The translations under genes were made by a program, and so were the position numbers. 64,000 nucleotides of DNA from Flavisolibacter sp040290035 (GTDB lineage Bacteria > Bacteroidota > Bacteroidia > Chitinophagales > Chitinophagaceae), in contig PSMG01000009.1 of NCBI GenBank assembly GCA_040290035.1, positions 1-64,000 of the forward strand. Direction: 5' to 3'. Position 1 is the first letter of the stretch. Each line of letters starts with the position of its first letter. Below, one piece after another: positions 1-10,284 of this stretch. The notes below the pieces were generated by a model. It ran no database searches. It saw only the letters and a program-made list of their open reading frames with translations, and was not told where the DNA came from.

Positions 1-78
1 CACAACATCTTTTTATTCAAATAACATCAATTTATTTATCAACATATCTTAATAGCACAACACGTTAATGTAATTAAT

Positions 79-108
79 AAAAAAAGAACCTCGCAAGGAG
101 GTTCTTAA
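79..108 (-). terminator. rho-independent terminator of rpoBC
   Basis: Read on the minus strand, a 9-bp perfect stem (AAGAACCTC / GAGGTTCTT) with a 5-base loop is followed by a T run. It begins about 23 bases past the rpoC stop, as expected for the end of the rpoB-rpoC transcript. Positions 1-78 to its left show no gene or other clear signal. Confidence 0.85.
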
Positions 109-130
109 TCAATATCATTATTTATCAGAA

Positions 131-3100
131 TTATTCTTCTTCATCGAAAGCCATTGCTTCACGTGCCGTCTGCAACAACTCGTATTCTTCTTTCGAACCT
201 ACGATGATGTTATCAAACTCACGCAAACCAGTACCTGCAGGAATTTGATGACCCGTGATCACATTCTCTTTCAAGCCAATCATATCATCAGTCTTGCCTT
301 GGATAGCTGCAGATGACAACACTTTAGTTGTTTCCTGGAAAGATGCTGCAGAGATCCAGCTTGGTACACCTAATGATGCTTTTGTGATACCCAACAATGT
401 TGGTGCTGATGTTGCAGGCTTCGCATCGCGGTATTCAACAATCGTCTTATCGTTACGACGAAGGATTGAATTTTCTTCACGCAATTCACGCAAACTTACA
501 ATCTGACCAGGACGCATTCTTGTAGAATCACCAGCCTCTGTTACGACTTTCTTGTCGTAGATGTAATCGTTCTCTTCAATGAACTCAAACCTATCTACCA
601 AATCTTCTTCCAAGAACTTAGTATCGCCTGGATCAACAATAGATACTTTACGCATCATTTGACGAACGATCACTTCGATGTGCTTATCATTGATCTTCAC
701 ACCCTGTAAACGATATACTTCCTGAATTTCGTTCACCACATATTGTTGTACAGCGAATGGTCCTTGAATTGCCAGGATATCTCCAGGAGCAATCTGACCA
801 TCAGACAATGGAGAACCTGCTTCTACAAAATCACCGTCTTGTGCAAGAATTTGTCTTGTTAAAGGAACCAAATACTTACGGGTTACGCCATCTTTTGCTT
901 CGATGATAATTTCACGGTTACCGCGTTTTACTGCACCCATTGTTACCACACCATCAATTTCAGAAACGATAGCAGGGTTAGATGGATTACGAGCCTCAAA
1001 CAGTTCTGTAACACGTGGAAGACCACCCGTGATATCTCTCAACTTACCAAGTACACGTGGAATCTTAACGATTACTGTACCTGCTTTCACTTCTTCAGCA
1101 TCATCAATTACAATGTGTGAGCCCGTAGGTAAGTTGTATGATTTTCTTTCTTTGCCTTCTACAATAATTGAAGGAATCTTTGTTTTATCACGAGTTTCAA
1201 TTACCACTTTCTCACGGTGACCTGTTTGCTCATCTGCTTCTTCGCGATAAGTGATACCATCCAATACGTTCTCAAACTTCACTGTACCATTTACTTCGGC
1301 AATGATAACGTTGTTGAATGGATCCCATGTACAGATCACATCACCTTTCTCTACTTTCTGGCCATCTTTCACAGCCAATGTAGCACCGTAAGGAATGTTG
1401 TTAGTGATCAACAATCGATCATTCTTGGTATCCATGATACGCACCTCACCGGTACGACCAATTACTACTTGCACTTTATCGCCTTCGTTATTTTCTGTAG
1501 TTACTGTACGCAAACCATCAAACTGTATTGTACCATCAAACTTCGCAGTTAATGTAGATTCAACCGCAGCAGAACCCGCAACACCACCCACGTGGAAGGT
1601 ACGAAGTGTCAACTGTGTACCAGGCTCACCAATGGATTGTGCGGCTATGATACCAACAGCATCACCACGTTGTGCTAAATAACCTGTTGCCAGGTTCTTA
1701 CCATAACATTTTACGCAAGTACCACGTTTGCTTTCGCAAGTCAATACAGAACGGATCTCAACGGTTTCAATTCCTGCATCTTCAATTTTCTTAGCAACAG
1801 CTTCAGTGATCGCATCACCTGCTGCAACTAATAATTGTTCTGTTTGAGGATCGTACACATCATGCAATGAAGTACGTCCTTCAATACGATCACTCAAAGG
1901 CTCGATAATGTCCTCATTATCTTTCAATGCAGAAGTTGCAATACCACGAAGTGTTCCGCAATCTTCTTCAGTGATAACAACGTCTTGGGCAACGTCCACC
2001 AGACGACGGGTTAAGTAACCGGCATCGGCTGGTTTCAAGGCTGTATCGGCCAAACCTTTACGGGCACCGTGTGTAGAGATAAAGTAATCCAATATATTCA
2101 ATCCACCTTTAAAGTTGGAAAGAATTGGATTCTCGATGATCTCTGAACCGGTAGAACCAGATTTCCTTGGCTTGGCCATCAAACCCCTCATACCAGCCAA
2201 CTGCTTGATCTGCTGTTTAGAGCCACGGGCACCAGAATCCAACATCATGTATACAGAGTTGAATCCTTGCTTATCGGTTGCTAATTCACGGATCAATGTT
2301 TCAGTAATACGTGTATCCACACGTGACCAGATATCAACAATTTGATTATAACGTTCGTTGTTGGTGATCAAACCCATGTTATAGTTTTCCCACACCTCTT
2401 CCACTTCTGCTTTCGCATTGTCTAACAACTCTTGTTTAATATCTGGGATGATCAAATCATTAATAGAGAATGATAAACCACCTTTGAAGGCCATGCGGAA
2501 ACCAAGTTGCTTGATATCATCCAAAAATTTCGCAGTCTTTGGAACGTTAGTAATTGCGATGATATCACCGATGATTTCACGTAGGTTCTTTTTGGTCAAT
2601 AATGCATTTACATAACCAACTTCTTTTGGAACAAATTGGTTGAAAATAACACGACCCACAGTAGTCTCAATCAGTTTGTTTACTAATGTTCCATCTTCCT
2701 GGCGAACATTTGTTTTTACTCTGATGTGCGCATGCAAATCGACAACACCTTCATTGTAAGCGATGATTACTTCTTCTTCACTGTAAAAAGCTTTTCCTTC
2801 ACCTTTTACTTTTACTGCATCAGTTGATTTTTTACCCTTAGAAATATAATACAAACCCAAAACCATGTCCTGAGAAGGAAGGGTGATTGGCGTACCGTTC
2901 TGTGGGTTCAGGATGTTGTGTGATGCTAACATTAATAATTGGGCTTCCAAAATAGCAGCATGGCTTAATGGAACGTGTACCGCCATCTGGTCACCATCAA
3001 AATCGGCGTTAAACGCTGAAGTAACCAATGGGTGTAACTGAATGGCTTTACCTTCTACTAATTTCGGTTGGAAAGCCTGGATAGATAAACGGTGCAGCGT

Positions 3101-4423
3101 TGGGGCACGGTTTAACATTACCGGGTGACCTTTCAAAATATTTTCAAGGATATCCCAAATAATAGCTTCTTTTTTATCAACTAATTTTCTAGCTGACTTC
3201 ACCGTTTTTACAATACCTCTTTCAATTAATTTACGAATGATAAATGGCTTAAATAATTCTGCAGCCATATCTTTTGGTAAACCGCACTCGTGCATTTTCA
3301 ATTCAGGTCCTACTACGATTACAGAACGACCAGAATAGTCAACACGTTTACCCAACAAGTTCTGACGGAAACGACCTTGCTTACCTTTCAATACATCGGA
3401 AAGTGATTTTAATGCACGACCACCTTCCGCTTTAACAGCATTTGATTTACGTGAGTTATCAAACAAGCTATCAACCGCTTCCTGTAACATACGCTTTTCG
3501 TTACGTAAGATTACTTCAGGTGCTTTGATTTCCAACAAACGCTTTAAACGATTGTTACGGATGATTACACGGCGATACAAATCGTTCAAATCAGAAGATG
3601 CGAAACGACCACCATCCAAAGGAACTAACGGACGTAATTCCGGTGGAATAACCGGGATGTATTGCATCACCATCCACTCAGGACGGTTTACAATTCTTGT
3701 TTGTGCTTCGCGGAAACCCTCTACAACAGACAAACGTTTCAATGCATCTGCCTTACGTTGCTGAGAAGTTTCGGTTGCAGCTGCATTACGCAGGTCGTAT
3801 GATAATTGATCCAGGTCGATTCTTGCTAAAAGGTCGTGTACTGCTTCAGCACCCATTTTTGCAATGAATTTGTTTGGATCTTCATCAGGCAAGTATTGAT
3901 TGTCTTTTGGTAATGTATCCAATAAATCCAAATACTCTTCCTCTGTTAACAAATCACCTACGTTGAACTTATCATCTTTCATACCTGGATTGATCACTAC
4001 AAAACGTTCGTAGTAAACAATAGACTCTAATTTCTTAGAGCTCATACCAAGCAAATAACCAATTTTATTAGGCAATGATTTGAAATACCAAATATGTACC
4101 ACCGGTACTACCAGTTTGATATGACCCATTCTTTCGCGACGCACTTTTTTCTCTGTTACTTCAACACCGCAACGGTCGCAAACAATGCCCTTATAACGAA
4201 TACGCTTATACTTACCGCAAGCACATTCGTAATCTTTTACAGGACCAAAAATTCTTTCGCAGAACAAACCGTCTCTTTCTGGTTTGTATGTACGATAGTT
4301 GATGGTTTCAGGCTTCAACACTTCACCAAAGCTTTTTTCTAAAATGCTATCGGGAGAAGCTAATCCGATCGTGATTTTTGAAAACGTCGATTTCGGACGA
4401 TTATCTTTTTTATTAAAAGCCAT
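131..4423 (-). CDS. rpoC: DNA-directed RNA polymerase subunit beta-prime
   Basis: This is the largest RNA polymerase subunit, which carries the catalytic magnesium site. The translation (about 1431 residues) shows the N-terminal zinc ribbon (CACGKYKRIRYKGIVCDRCG), the invariant NADFDGD metal-binding loop, the second zinc site (CGTLRG, then CESKRGTCVKC) and the bridge/trigger region QSIGEPGTQLTLRTFH. I placed the start at the ATG at 4423 (MAFNKKDNRPKSTF), which matches the family N-terminus. An upstream ATG at 4504 would add 27 residues encoded by a low-complexity tract and is unlikely. It lies 103 bp downstream of rpoB, in the same operon, and ends at a strong terminator. The gene is intact, which matters as a control for the many broken genes later in the window. 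Confidence 0.98.
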   Translation of the reverse strand: MAFNKKDNRPKSTFSKITIGLASPDSILEKSFGEVLKPETINYRTYKPERDGLFCERIFGPVKDYECACGKYKRIRYKGIVCDRCGVEVTEKKVRRERMGHIKLVVPVVHIWYFKSLPNKIGYLLGMSSKKLESIVYYERFVVINPGMKDDKFNVGDLLTEEEYLDLLDTLPKDNQYLPDEDPNKFIAKMGAEAVHDLLARIDLDQLSYDLRNAAATETSQQRKADALKRLSVVEGFREAQTRIVNRPEWMVMQYIPVIPPELRPLVPLDGGRFASSDLNDLYRRVIIRNNRLKRLLEIKAPEVILRNEKRMLQEAVDSLFDNSRKSNAVKAEGGRALKSLSDVLKGKQGRFRQNLLGKRVDYSGRSVIVVGPELKMHECGLPKDMAAELFKPFIIRKLIERGIVKTVKSARKLVDKKEAIIWDILENILKGHPVMLNRAPTLHRLSIQAFQPKLVEGKAIQLHPLVTSAFNADFDGDQMAVHVPLSHAAILEAQLLMLASHNILNPQNGTPITLPSQDMVLGLYYISKGKKSTDAVKVKGEGKAFYSEEEVIIAYNEGVVDLHAHIRVKTNVRQEDGTLVNKLIETTVGRVIFNQFVPKEVGYVNALLTKKNLREIIGDIIAITNVPKTAKFLDDIKQLGFRMAFKGGLSFSINDLIIPDIKQELLDNAKAEVEEVWENYNMGLITNNERYNQIVDIWSRVDTRITETLIRELATDKQGFNSVYMMLDSGARGSKQQIKQLAGMRGLMAKPRKSGSTGSEIIENPILSNFKGGLNILDYFISTHGARKGLADTALKPADAGYLTRRLVDVAQDVVITEEDCGTLRGIATSALKDNEDIIEPLSDRIEGRTSLHDVYDPQTEQLLVAAGDAITEAVAKKIEDAGIETVEIRSVLTCESKRGTCVKCYGKNLATGYLAQRGDAVGIIAAQSIGEPGTQLTLRTFHVGGVAGSAAVESTLTAKFDGTIQFDGLRTVTTENNEGDKVQVVIGRTGEVRIMDTKNDRLLITNNIPYGATLAVKDGQKVEKGDVICTWDPFNNVIIAEVNGTVKFENVLDGITYREEADEQTGHREKVVIETRDKTKIPSIIVEGKERKSYNLPTGSHIVIDDAEEVKAGTVIVKIPRVLGKLRDITGGLPRVTELFEARNPSNPAIVSEIDGVVTMGAVKRGNREIIIEAKDGVTRKYLVPLTRQILAQDGDFVEAGSPLSDGQIAPGDILAIQGPFAVQQYVVNEIQEVYRLQGVKINDKHIEVIVRQMMRKVSIVDPGDTKFLEEDLVDRFEFIEENDYIYDKKVVTEAGDSTRMRPGQIVSLRELREENSILRRNDKTIVEYRDAKPATSAPTLLGITKASLGVPSWISAASFQETTKVLSSAAIQGKTDDMIGLKENVITGHQIPAGTGLREFDNIIVGSKEEYELLQTAREAMAFDEEE

Positions 4424-4439
4424 TTTTAAATATTTCTGA

Positions 4440-4523
4440 TTTAAAGATTTTGTGATTTCGTGAATGGTGAATTGGCAATGGTGAATAGTTCTGTTGTTAA
4501 CCACTCACCATTAACCACTCACG
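4440..4523. repeat. degenerate short-period repeat between rpoB and rpoC
   Basis: The rpoB-rpoC spacer is built mainly of loosely repeated 7-12 bp words: GTGAATGGTGAATTGGCAAT on one side and CCACTCACCATTAACCACTC on the other. The two halves are partly complementary, so the spacer could fold into an imperfect hairpin in the rpoBC message. Similar simple tracts precede dcd and fmt in this window. Confidence 0.6.
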
Positions 4524-4526
4524 ATA

Positions 4527-7500
4527 TTAATCGTGGAACTTAAGATCTAATCCTAATCCTCTCAACTCATGCACCAATACATTAAACGACTCAGGAATAC
4601 CGGCACGAGGTACGTTTTCACCTTTCACAATTGCCTCGTATGTTTTTGCACGACCAATGATATCATCTGATTTGATCGTTAACAATTCCTGAAGAATATT
4701 CGATGCACCGTATGCTTCCAATGCCCACACTTCCATCTCACCAAAACGCTGACCACCAAATTGTGCTTTACCACCCAACGGCTGTTGTGTAATCAAGCTG
4801 TATGGCCCGATCGAACGTGCGTGCATCTTATCATCCACCATGTGGTGAAGTTTAATAACATAGATAACACCCACAGTTGCTTTCTGGTCAAAACGATCTC
4901 CTGTTTCACCGTCATACAAGTATGTGTGACCAAACATTGGAATGCCAGCTTGCTCGCAGTATTGGGCAATCTCGTCTGTTGAAGCACCATCAAAAATTGG
5001 TGTAGCAAACTTTCGATCTAACTGCATACCTGCCCAGCCTAAAACAGTTTCGTAAATCTGTCCAAGGTTCATACGAGAAGGCACACCCAATGGATTCAAA
5101 ACAATGTCAACCGGAGTTCCGTCTTCCAAGAATGGCATGTCTTCTTGGCGAACGATTTTGGCAACGATACCCTTGTTACCGTGACGACCCGCCATCTTAT
5201 CACCTACTTTCAATTTACGTTTAACAGCTAAGTAAACTTTTGCCAACTTCAACACACCTGCTGGTAATTCATCACCAATAGAAATGTTGAATTTTTCTCT
5301 TTTATAACGACCTAACTCTTCGTTGTACTTAATGCTGTAGTTGTGAAGTAAGATGTTGATCTGCTCATCTACATGTGCGTCGCCAGTCCAACCCAATGGA
5401 TTAACGTTCATATAGTCGATGCTTTGCAAATTCTTTTGAGTGAACTTCGCACCCTTACCAATCAACATTTCACCAAAGTTGTTCGTAACGCCTGCTGAAG
5501 ATTTTTCTTTCAACAAGGTCAACAACTTATCCCACAACACTTCATTCAAATCAGTAACATTCTTCTCGTGAATCTTTTCCAATTTTTCCAAAGCTGCTTT
5601 CTCACGAACTTTTGCATTCTTATCTTTCTTCGCTCTCTGGAATAATTTTTTATTGATCACCACACCTTCCACACCATTTGGTGCCTTCAATGAAGCATCT
5701 TTTGCATCACCTGCTTTGTCACCAAAGATGGCACGCAATAGTTTTTCTTCCGGTGTGGGATCAGACTCACCTTTAGGCGTGATCTTACCAATTAAAATAT
5801 CGCCTTCTTTAATTTGAGCGCCGATGCGGATGATACCGTTTTCATCCAAATCTTTTGTTGCTTCTTCCGAAACGTTTGGAATATCTGGTGTCAATTCTTC
5901 TTCACCCAATTTTGTATCACGTACTTCTAGTTCATATTCAGAGATGTGAACAGAAGTAAACATATCTTCTTTTACTACTCTTTCGTTGATTACGATCGCA
6001 TCCTCGAAGTTGTAACCTTTCCAAGGCATAAAGGCAACACGTAGGTTCTTACCTAATGCTAATTCACCATCTTTGGTAGCATAACCTTCGGTTAAGAAAT
6101 CACCTTCTTTCACCACTTGACCTTTTTTAACAGCAGGTTTCAAGTTGATAGAAGTCTCCTGGTTGGTTTTGATGAATTTAGTCAAACGATAAATGATCAA
6201 ATCATCTTCAAACGAAACCAAACGCTGCTCTTCATTACGGTTGTAACGAACATGGATTTCATTTGCATCAACAAATTCCACCACACCATTACCTTCTGCA
6301 TGGATTTGGATACGTGCATCACGTGCAGCTTTGCCTTCCAAGCCAGTACCAACAATAGGCACATCAGGACGCAACAATGGAACTGCCTGACGTTGCATGT
6401 TTGATCCCATCAGGGCACGGTTAGCATCATCATGTTCCAAGAATGGAATTAACGAAGCCGACAAACCTACAATCTGGTTTGGCGCAACGTCCATGTATTC
6501 TACTTCATCTTTATCCAAAATTGGGAAATCACCAGTTTCACGGCTAACGATTCTATCTTCTGCAAAATTTCCTTTGTCGTCCAAAGGCGTATTTGCCTGG
6601 GCAATCTTAACTGTATCTTCTTCTTCTGCACTTAAGAACGTCAATTGCTTCATGTTTACTTTACCGTTTTCTACTTTGCGGTAAGGTGTTTCAATAAAGC
6701 CCATCTCGTTGATCTTAGCGTGTAAGCAAAGAGTGGAGATCAAACCAATGTTTGGACCTTCCGGAGTTTCAATCGTACACAAACGACCGTAGTGCGAATA
6801 GTGTACGTCACGAACCTCGAAACCAGCTCTCTCACGACTTAAACCACCGGGTCCGAGTGCTGAGATACGACGTTTGTGTGTGATCTCAGAAAGAGGATTG
6901 GTTTGATCCAGGAATTGAGATAACTGTGACGTGCCGAAGAATGAGTTGATAACAGAAGAAAGTGTTCTTGCATTGATCAAATCAACTGGTGTAAAAACCT
7001 CGTTGTCACGTACGTTCATTCTTTCACGAATGGTACGAGCCATACGAGCCAAACCAACACCAAACTGAGCATACAACTGCTCACCTACTGTACGAACACG
7101 ACGGTTTGACAAGTGATCAATATCATCAATCTCTGCTTTACCGTTAGTTAAGCGAACAAGATATTTGATGATTAAGATAATATCTTCTTTTGTCAACGTC
7201 TTTTGTGTGATCTCTGTATTTAAACCCAGTTTGCGGTTGATCTTATAACGACCAACTTCGCCCAAATCATAACGCTTATCAGAGAAGAATAATTTATCAA
7301 TGATACCACGAGCTGTTTCATTATCTGGAGCATCTGCGCCGCGTAATTGGCGATAAATCACCTGAACAGCTTCTAACTCTGAGTTAGAGGTATCTTTATT
7401 TAAGGTATTATAGATGATAGCATAATCACCGCCAACGTCTTCTTTTTGAACGAAAACAGATTTGATATCCATTTCAGAAATGGTATCAATTGCTTCTTCA

Positions 7501-8333
7501 TCCAAAATAGAATCACGTTCCAAAATCACTTCGTTTCTTTCAATAGAAACTACTTCACCTGTATCATCATCTACGAAGTCTTCCACCCAGCTACGTAATA
7601 CACGTGCAGCCAAGCGACGGCCTTCATATTTCTTTAATGATTTTTTATCTCCATTTACCTCATCGGCCATTCCGAACAACTCCAGAATGTCTTTATCGGT
7701 TTCGTAACCGATAGAACGCAACAATGTAGTTACAGGAAATTTTTTCTTACGGTCGATGTACGCATACATTACATTGTTGATGTCTGTAGCAAACTCCATC
7801 CAAGCACCTTTAAACGGAATTACTCTAGCAGAGTAAATCTTTGTTCCATTCGGGTGAATAGACTGACCAAAGAATACACCAGGCGAACGGTGTAATTGCG
7901 AAACTACTACACGCTCAGCTCCGTTGATCACGAACGTACCGCGTGGGGTCATATAGGGAATGTTTCCTAAGAATACATCCTGAACAATGGTCTGGAAATC
8001 GATGTGCTCTTCATCATTACAGCTTAAACGCAATTTTGCTTTCAGCGGCACAGCGTAAGTCAATCCACGCTCCATACACTCTTCGATCGTGTAACGTGGC
8101 GGATCGATAAAATAATCCAGGAACTCCAACACGAAAATGTTACGCGTATCCGTGATCGGGAAGTTTTCCTTAAACACTCGGAAGAGACCTTCATTGTTTC
8201 GTTTGTCGGGAGTTGTCTCTAACTGGAAAAACTCTTTGAAGGATTGGATCTGTACCGCCAAAAGGTCTGGGGTGTCAGCAATGTTTCCAATTTTACCGAA
8301 GTTGATCCTTTGATTCGTTTTTGTAGAAGGCAT
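4527..8333 (-). CDS. rpoB: DNA-directed RNA polymerase subunit beta
   Basis: This is the second largest RNA polymerase subunit, forming the active-site cleft with RpoC. The translation (about 1268 residues) contains the rifampicin-binding segment FFGTSQLSQFLDQTNPLSEI followed by THKRRISALGPGGLSRERAG. The residues usually changed in rifampicin resistance (Gln, Asp, His, Ser) are all of the sensitive type. It also has the KAQFGGQRFGEMEVWALEAY element and a normal C-terminus. I chose the ATG at 8333 (MPSTKTNQRINFGK), which matches relatives, over the ATG at 8369. Upstream there is no rplL: the next gene is a divergent helix-hairpin-helix protein, so rpoBC stands as its own transcription unit here. 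Confidence 0.98.
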   Translation of the reverse strand: MPSTKTNQRINFGKIGNIADTPDLLAVQIQSFKEFFQLETTPDKRNNEGLFRVFKENFPITDTRNIFVLEFLDYFIDPPRYTIEECMERGLTYAVPLKAKLRLSCNDEEHIDFQTIVQDVFLGNIPYMTPRGTFVINGAERVVVSQLHRSPGVFFGQSIHPNGTKIYSARVIPFKGAWMEFATDINNVMYAYIDRKKKFPVTTLLRSIGYETDKDILELFGMADEVNGDKKSLKKYEGRRLAARVLRSWVEDFVDDDTGEVVSIERNEVILERDSILDEEAIDTISEMDIKSVFVQKEDVGGDYAIIYNTLNKDTSNSELEAVQVIYRQLRGADAPDNETARGIIDKLFFSDKRYDLGEVGRYKINRKLGLNTEITQKTLTKEDIILIIKYLVRLTNGKAEIDDIDHLSNRRVRTVGEQLYAQFGVGLARMARTIRERMNVRDNEVFTPVDLINARTLSSVINSFFGTSQLSQFLDQTNPLSEITHKRRISALGPGGLSRERAGFEVRDVHYSHYGRLCTIETPEGPNIGLISTLCLHAKINEMGFIETPYRKVENGKVNMKQLTFLSAEEEDTVKIAQANTPLDDKGNFAEDRIVSRETGDFPILDKDEVEYMDVAPNQIVGLSASLIPFLEHDDANRALMGSNMQRQAVPLLRPDVPIVGTGLEGKAARDARIQIHAEGNGVVEFVDANEIHVRYNRNEEQRLVSFEDDLIIYRLTKFIKTNQETSINLKPAVKKGQVVKEGDFLTEGYATKDGELALGKNLRVAFMPWKGYNFEDAIVINERVVKEDMFTSVHISEYELEVRDTKLGEEELTPDIPNVSEEATKDLDENGIIRIGAQIKEGDILIGKITPKGESDPTPEEKLLRAIFGDKAGDAKDASLKAPNGVEGVVINKKLFQRAKKDKNAKVREKAALEKLEKIHEKNVTDLNEVLWDKLLTLLKEKSSAGVTNNFGEMLIGKGAKFTQKNLQSIDYMNVNPLGWTGDAHVDEQINILLHNYSIKYNEELGRYKREKFNISIGDELPAGVLKLAKVYLAVKRKLKVGDKMAGRHGNKGIVAKIVRQEDMPFLEDGTPVDIVLNPLGVPSRMNLGQIYETVLGWAGMQLDRKFATPIFDGASTDEIAQYCEQAGIPMFGHTYLYDGETGDRFDQKATVGVIYVIKLHHMVDDKMHARSIGPYSLITQQPLGGKAQFGGQRFGEMEVWALEAYGASNILQELLTIKSDDIIGRAKTYEAIVKGENVPRAGIPESFNVLVHELRGLGLDLKFHD

Positions 8334-8476
8334 ATACGTAAAACCGGTTTTAATAATTATTGACGGCAAAACAAGTTCAGACCTCTGTTTTTCTACAAAA
8401 CAAAAGCTATGAAAATCAACTATTTAAAGCATGAATTGCGACGTCAAAATGTTTTTTGGCCAAAACTAAAGGACTG

Positions 8477-8506
8477 CAAAAGTAAGGATAAAACCTACAC
8501 GAACAA
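8477..8506 (-). promoter_or_regulatory. probable sigma-ABfr-type promoter of rpoBC
   Basis: On the minus strand a TTG (8506-8504) and a TACTTTTG (8484-8477) are 19 bases apart, matching the Bacteroidota -33/-7 arrangement. Transcription would start near 8470, leaving a leader of about 135 bases. A second -7-like TAGTTTTG lies at 8468-8461. This is a pattern match only. Confidence 0.5.
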
Positions 8507-8578
8507 GATTTTTCGTTTCAACAAAGATTAAGCCACAAAATTTTTGTTTTCTTTAGAAGAATTATTTTTTTAGCGTAT

Positions 8579-9493
8579 ATGAGTTTGAAAAAATTCCTGG
8601 AAGACTATTTAACATTTGGCAGGAATGAAAGAATTGGGATAATAGTGTTGATGCTAATGATTTTGTTTATTGTTTTTTTGCCAAGGTGGTATGCAAAAAC
8701 GCAGGTCAAAAGTATGATAGCCGTAGACACAGCAATGTTGAACGCTATGGACTCTGATCAAATCAATAAGCGGTTTACATCAGGGGATGACAAGGAGGAA
8801 GAACAAAAAATAGCTTATGCTCCTTCTAAAACTGCTTTTAATGGAAATGCAGCCTTATTTGAGTTTGATCCGAATACCTTAGACGCAAGAGGTTGGCAAA
8901 AACTAGGCTTAAATGATAGATTAATTAAAACGATTTTGAACTACCGTACCAAAGGCGGTAAGTTTTATAAAAAAGAAGACTTGAAAAAAATTTGGGGCAT
9001 GCCAGAAGCTTTTTATAATCGTGTTGAAGCCTACATCAACATTGCTTCTGTTCAAAGTAAATTCTCAAATACTTATGCCAAGCCAGAAAAGAAAATTATT
9101 CCAGTAGAAATAAATATTGCCGATACCGCTGCTTTTATTGCGCTACCGGCTATTGGCAATAAGTTGGCTGCCCGAATAATAAGTTACAGGGAAAAACTGG
9201 GCGGCTTTTATTCTATTGATCAAGTTGCCGAAACATGGGGCCTTAGTGATAGCGCCTTTCAGGTTATTAAGCCTTACCTTTTGGTAAAAGAAGCACAAAC
9301 AAAACGATTAAATATTAACCAGGCATCCAAAGACGATTTAAAAGTTCACCCGTATATACGGTGGAAATTAGCAAGCGCCATTGTTGATTATCGAATCAGG
9401 CATGGCTTATACAATAATTTAAATGAGCTGAAAAACATTCCTGATATAGATGAGGCTACTTTTGAAAAGATCAGATATTATCTTAAGCTTTAA
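8579..9493 (+). CDS. membrane-anchored helix-hairpin-helix (ComEA-like) protein
   Basis: This 304-residue protein has a short cytoplasmic start, one membrane segment (about residues 20-36, IGIIVLMLMILFIVFLP) and a long C-terminal part with three helix-hairpin-helix units. Examples are FDPNTLDARGWQKLGLNDR, INIADTAAFIALPAIGNK and LNINQASKDDLKVHPYIRWK. Such motifs bind DNA backbone non-specifically; ComEA, the competence DNA receptor, is the best-known relative. A role in DNA uptake or binding at the envelope is inference from the fold. It is divergent from rpoB across 245 bp and convergent with the LolA-like gene. The reading frame is intact and no signal of transfer is seen. Confidence 0.8.
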   Translation: MSLKKFLEDYLTFGRNERIGIIVLMLMILFIVFLPRWYAKTQVKSMIAVDTAMLNAMDSDQINKRFTSGDDKEEEQKIAYAPSKTAFNGNAALFEFDPNTLDARGWQKLGLNDRLIKTILNYRTKGGKFYKKEDLKKIWGMPEAFYNRVEAYINIASVQSKFSNTYAKPEKKIIPVEINIADTAAFIALPAIGNKLAARIISYREKLGGFYSIDQVAETWGLSDSAFQVIKPYLLVKEAQTKRLNINQASKDDLKVHPYIRWKLASAIVDYRIRHGLYNNLNELKNIPDIDEATFEKIRYYLKL

Positions 9494-9563
9494 TTGCCAT
9501 AATCCTTACTAATGCGTGAACAATAACGCAACAATTACTTAATTAGATTCGGTATAAAATAAA

Positions 9564-9586
9564 AATCCCGCAATTAAAGCGGGACA
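9564..9586 (-). terminator. terminator of the LolA-like gene
   Basis: Minus-strand stem TCCCGC / GCGGGA with a 7-base loop, followed on that strand by a T-rich run (ATTTTTATTTTA). It sits about 20 bases past the LolA-like stop, in the convergent spacer with the helix-hairpin-helix gene. Confidence 0.75.
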
Positions 9587-9605
9587 GAAAATAGATTCTT
9601 GATTC

Positions 9606-10256
9606 TTATCTTAAGTCAACTAACTCAACACCAGGATATCTTTTCTTATCGAAGGTAAATTGAGCATCATTAAGATTAGCGTTAGGATTCATAGCATCAA
9701 TTGTATAACTATAACGATTGCCGCTTTTTTCTAGAAACTTAGCACTGTATAAAGTTTGTGTGGCTTTATCAACCAATGCATATACTTTAAAAAACGGACG
9801 GTTTTTATCAGTTGGTGTTAACTCAATTTCTTGCAATGTTTTATTCCCAACTTTTTTCTCTCCATTCAATTTGTATAAAAAAATTTTGTCGAAAAAGTTT
9901 GTAAATAATTTTTGCGGTGAAATTTCACTCTGACTTTCATCTACACTTTTTACCGTAACTTCTTTTGCACTTTTATCATAAGACCATTGCGTATGTCCGT
10001 CAGAAAAAATCTCTAAGCCTGGCATAGTCACTTTATACTTTGACCCCTTCATAGCAACGCTTCCTTTTTTTGAGGACAACGTTTTGCCTTGTGCATTTTC
10101 TACTTTGTAGGTAAAGGAAGCTGATGGTGACTTAAATGTTTTGAATTTATTACTTACTGCATCTAATATCTTCTTAGCCACAGGATCATTTTGTCCTTGA
10201 GCATTTGCAAAAAATACGGTTGTGATTATGGCTGCTAACAGGTATACTTTTTTCAT
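9606..10256 (-). CDS. LolA-like outer membrane lipoprotein carrier protein
   Basis: This 216-residue secreted protein starts with a signal peptide (MKKVYLLAAIITTVFFANAQ). The rest reads as a LolA fold: an amphipathic first helix (DPVAKKILDAVSNKFKTFKS), then alternating beta strands such as ASFTYKV, GSKYKVTMPGLEIFSDGHTQ and WSYDKSAKEVTV. LolA ferries lipoproteins across the periplasm from the inner membrane complex LolCDE. It is the last gene of a minus-strand run (gcdH, aroK, DUF423, ftsK, lolA). FtsK and LolA being neighbours is a familiar arrangement in many bacteria and supports the call. It has its own promoter-like site just upstream and a terminator downstream. Confidence 0.85.
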   Translation of the reverse strand: MKKVYLLAAIITTVFFANAQGQNDPVAKKILDAVSNKFKTFKSPSASFTYKVENAQGKTLSSKKGSVAMKGSKYKVTMPGLEIFSDGHTQWSYDKSAKEVTVKSVDESQSEISPQKLFTNFFDKIFLYKLNGEKKVGNKTLQEIELTPTDKNRPFFKVYALVDKATQTLYSAKFLEKSGNRYSYTIDAMNPNANLNDAQFTFDKKRYPGVELVDLR

Positions 10257-10284
10257 CGGATTATTCTTTCAATTTTGAGCTGCG

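Noticed and set aside
131..8333. Plus-strand open frames of 65-111 codons within rpoC and rpoB
   Set aside because: They are antisense to two clearly coding genes, have no recognisable protein features and no start signals. The same applies to most opposite-strand frames in other intact genes.
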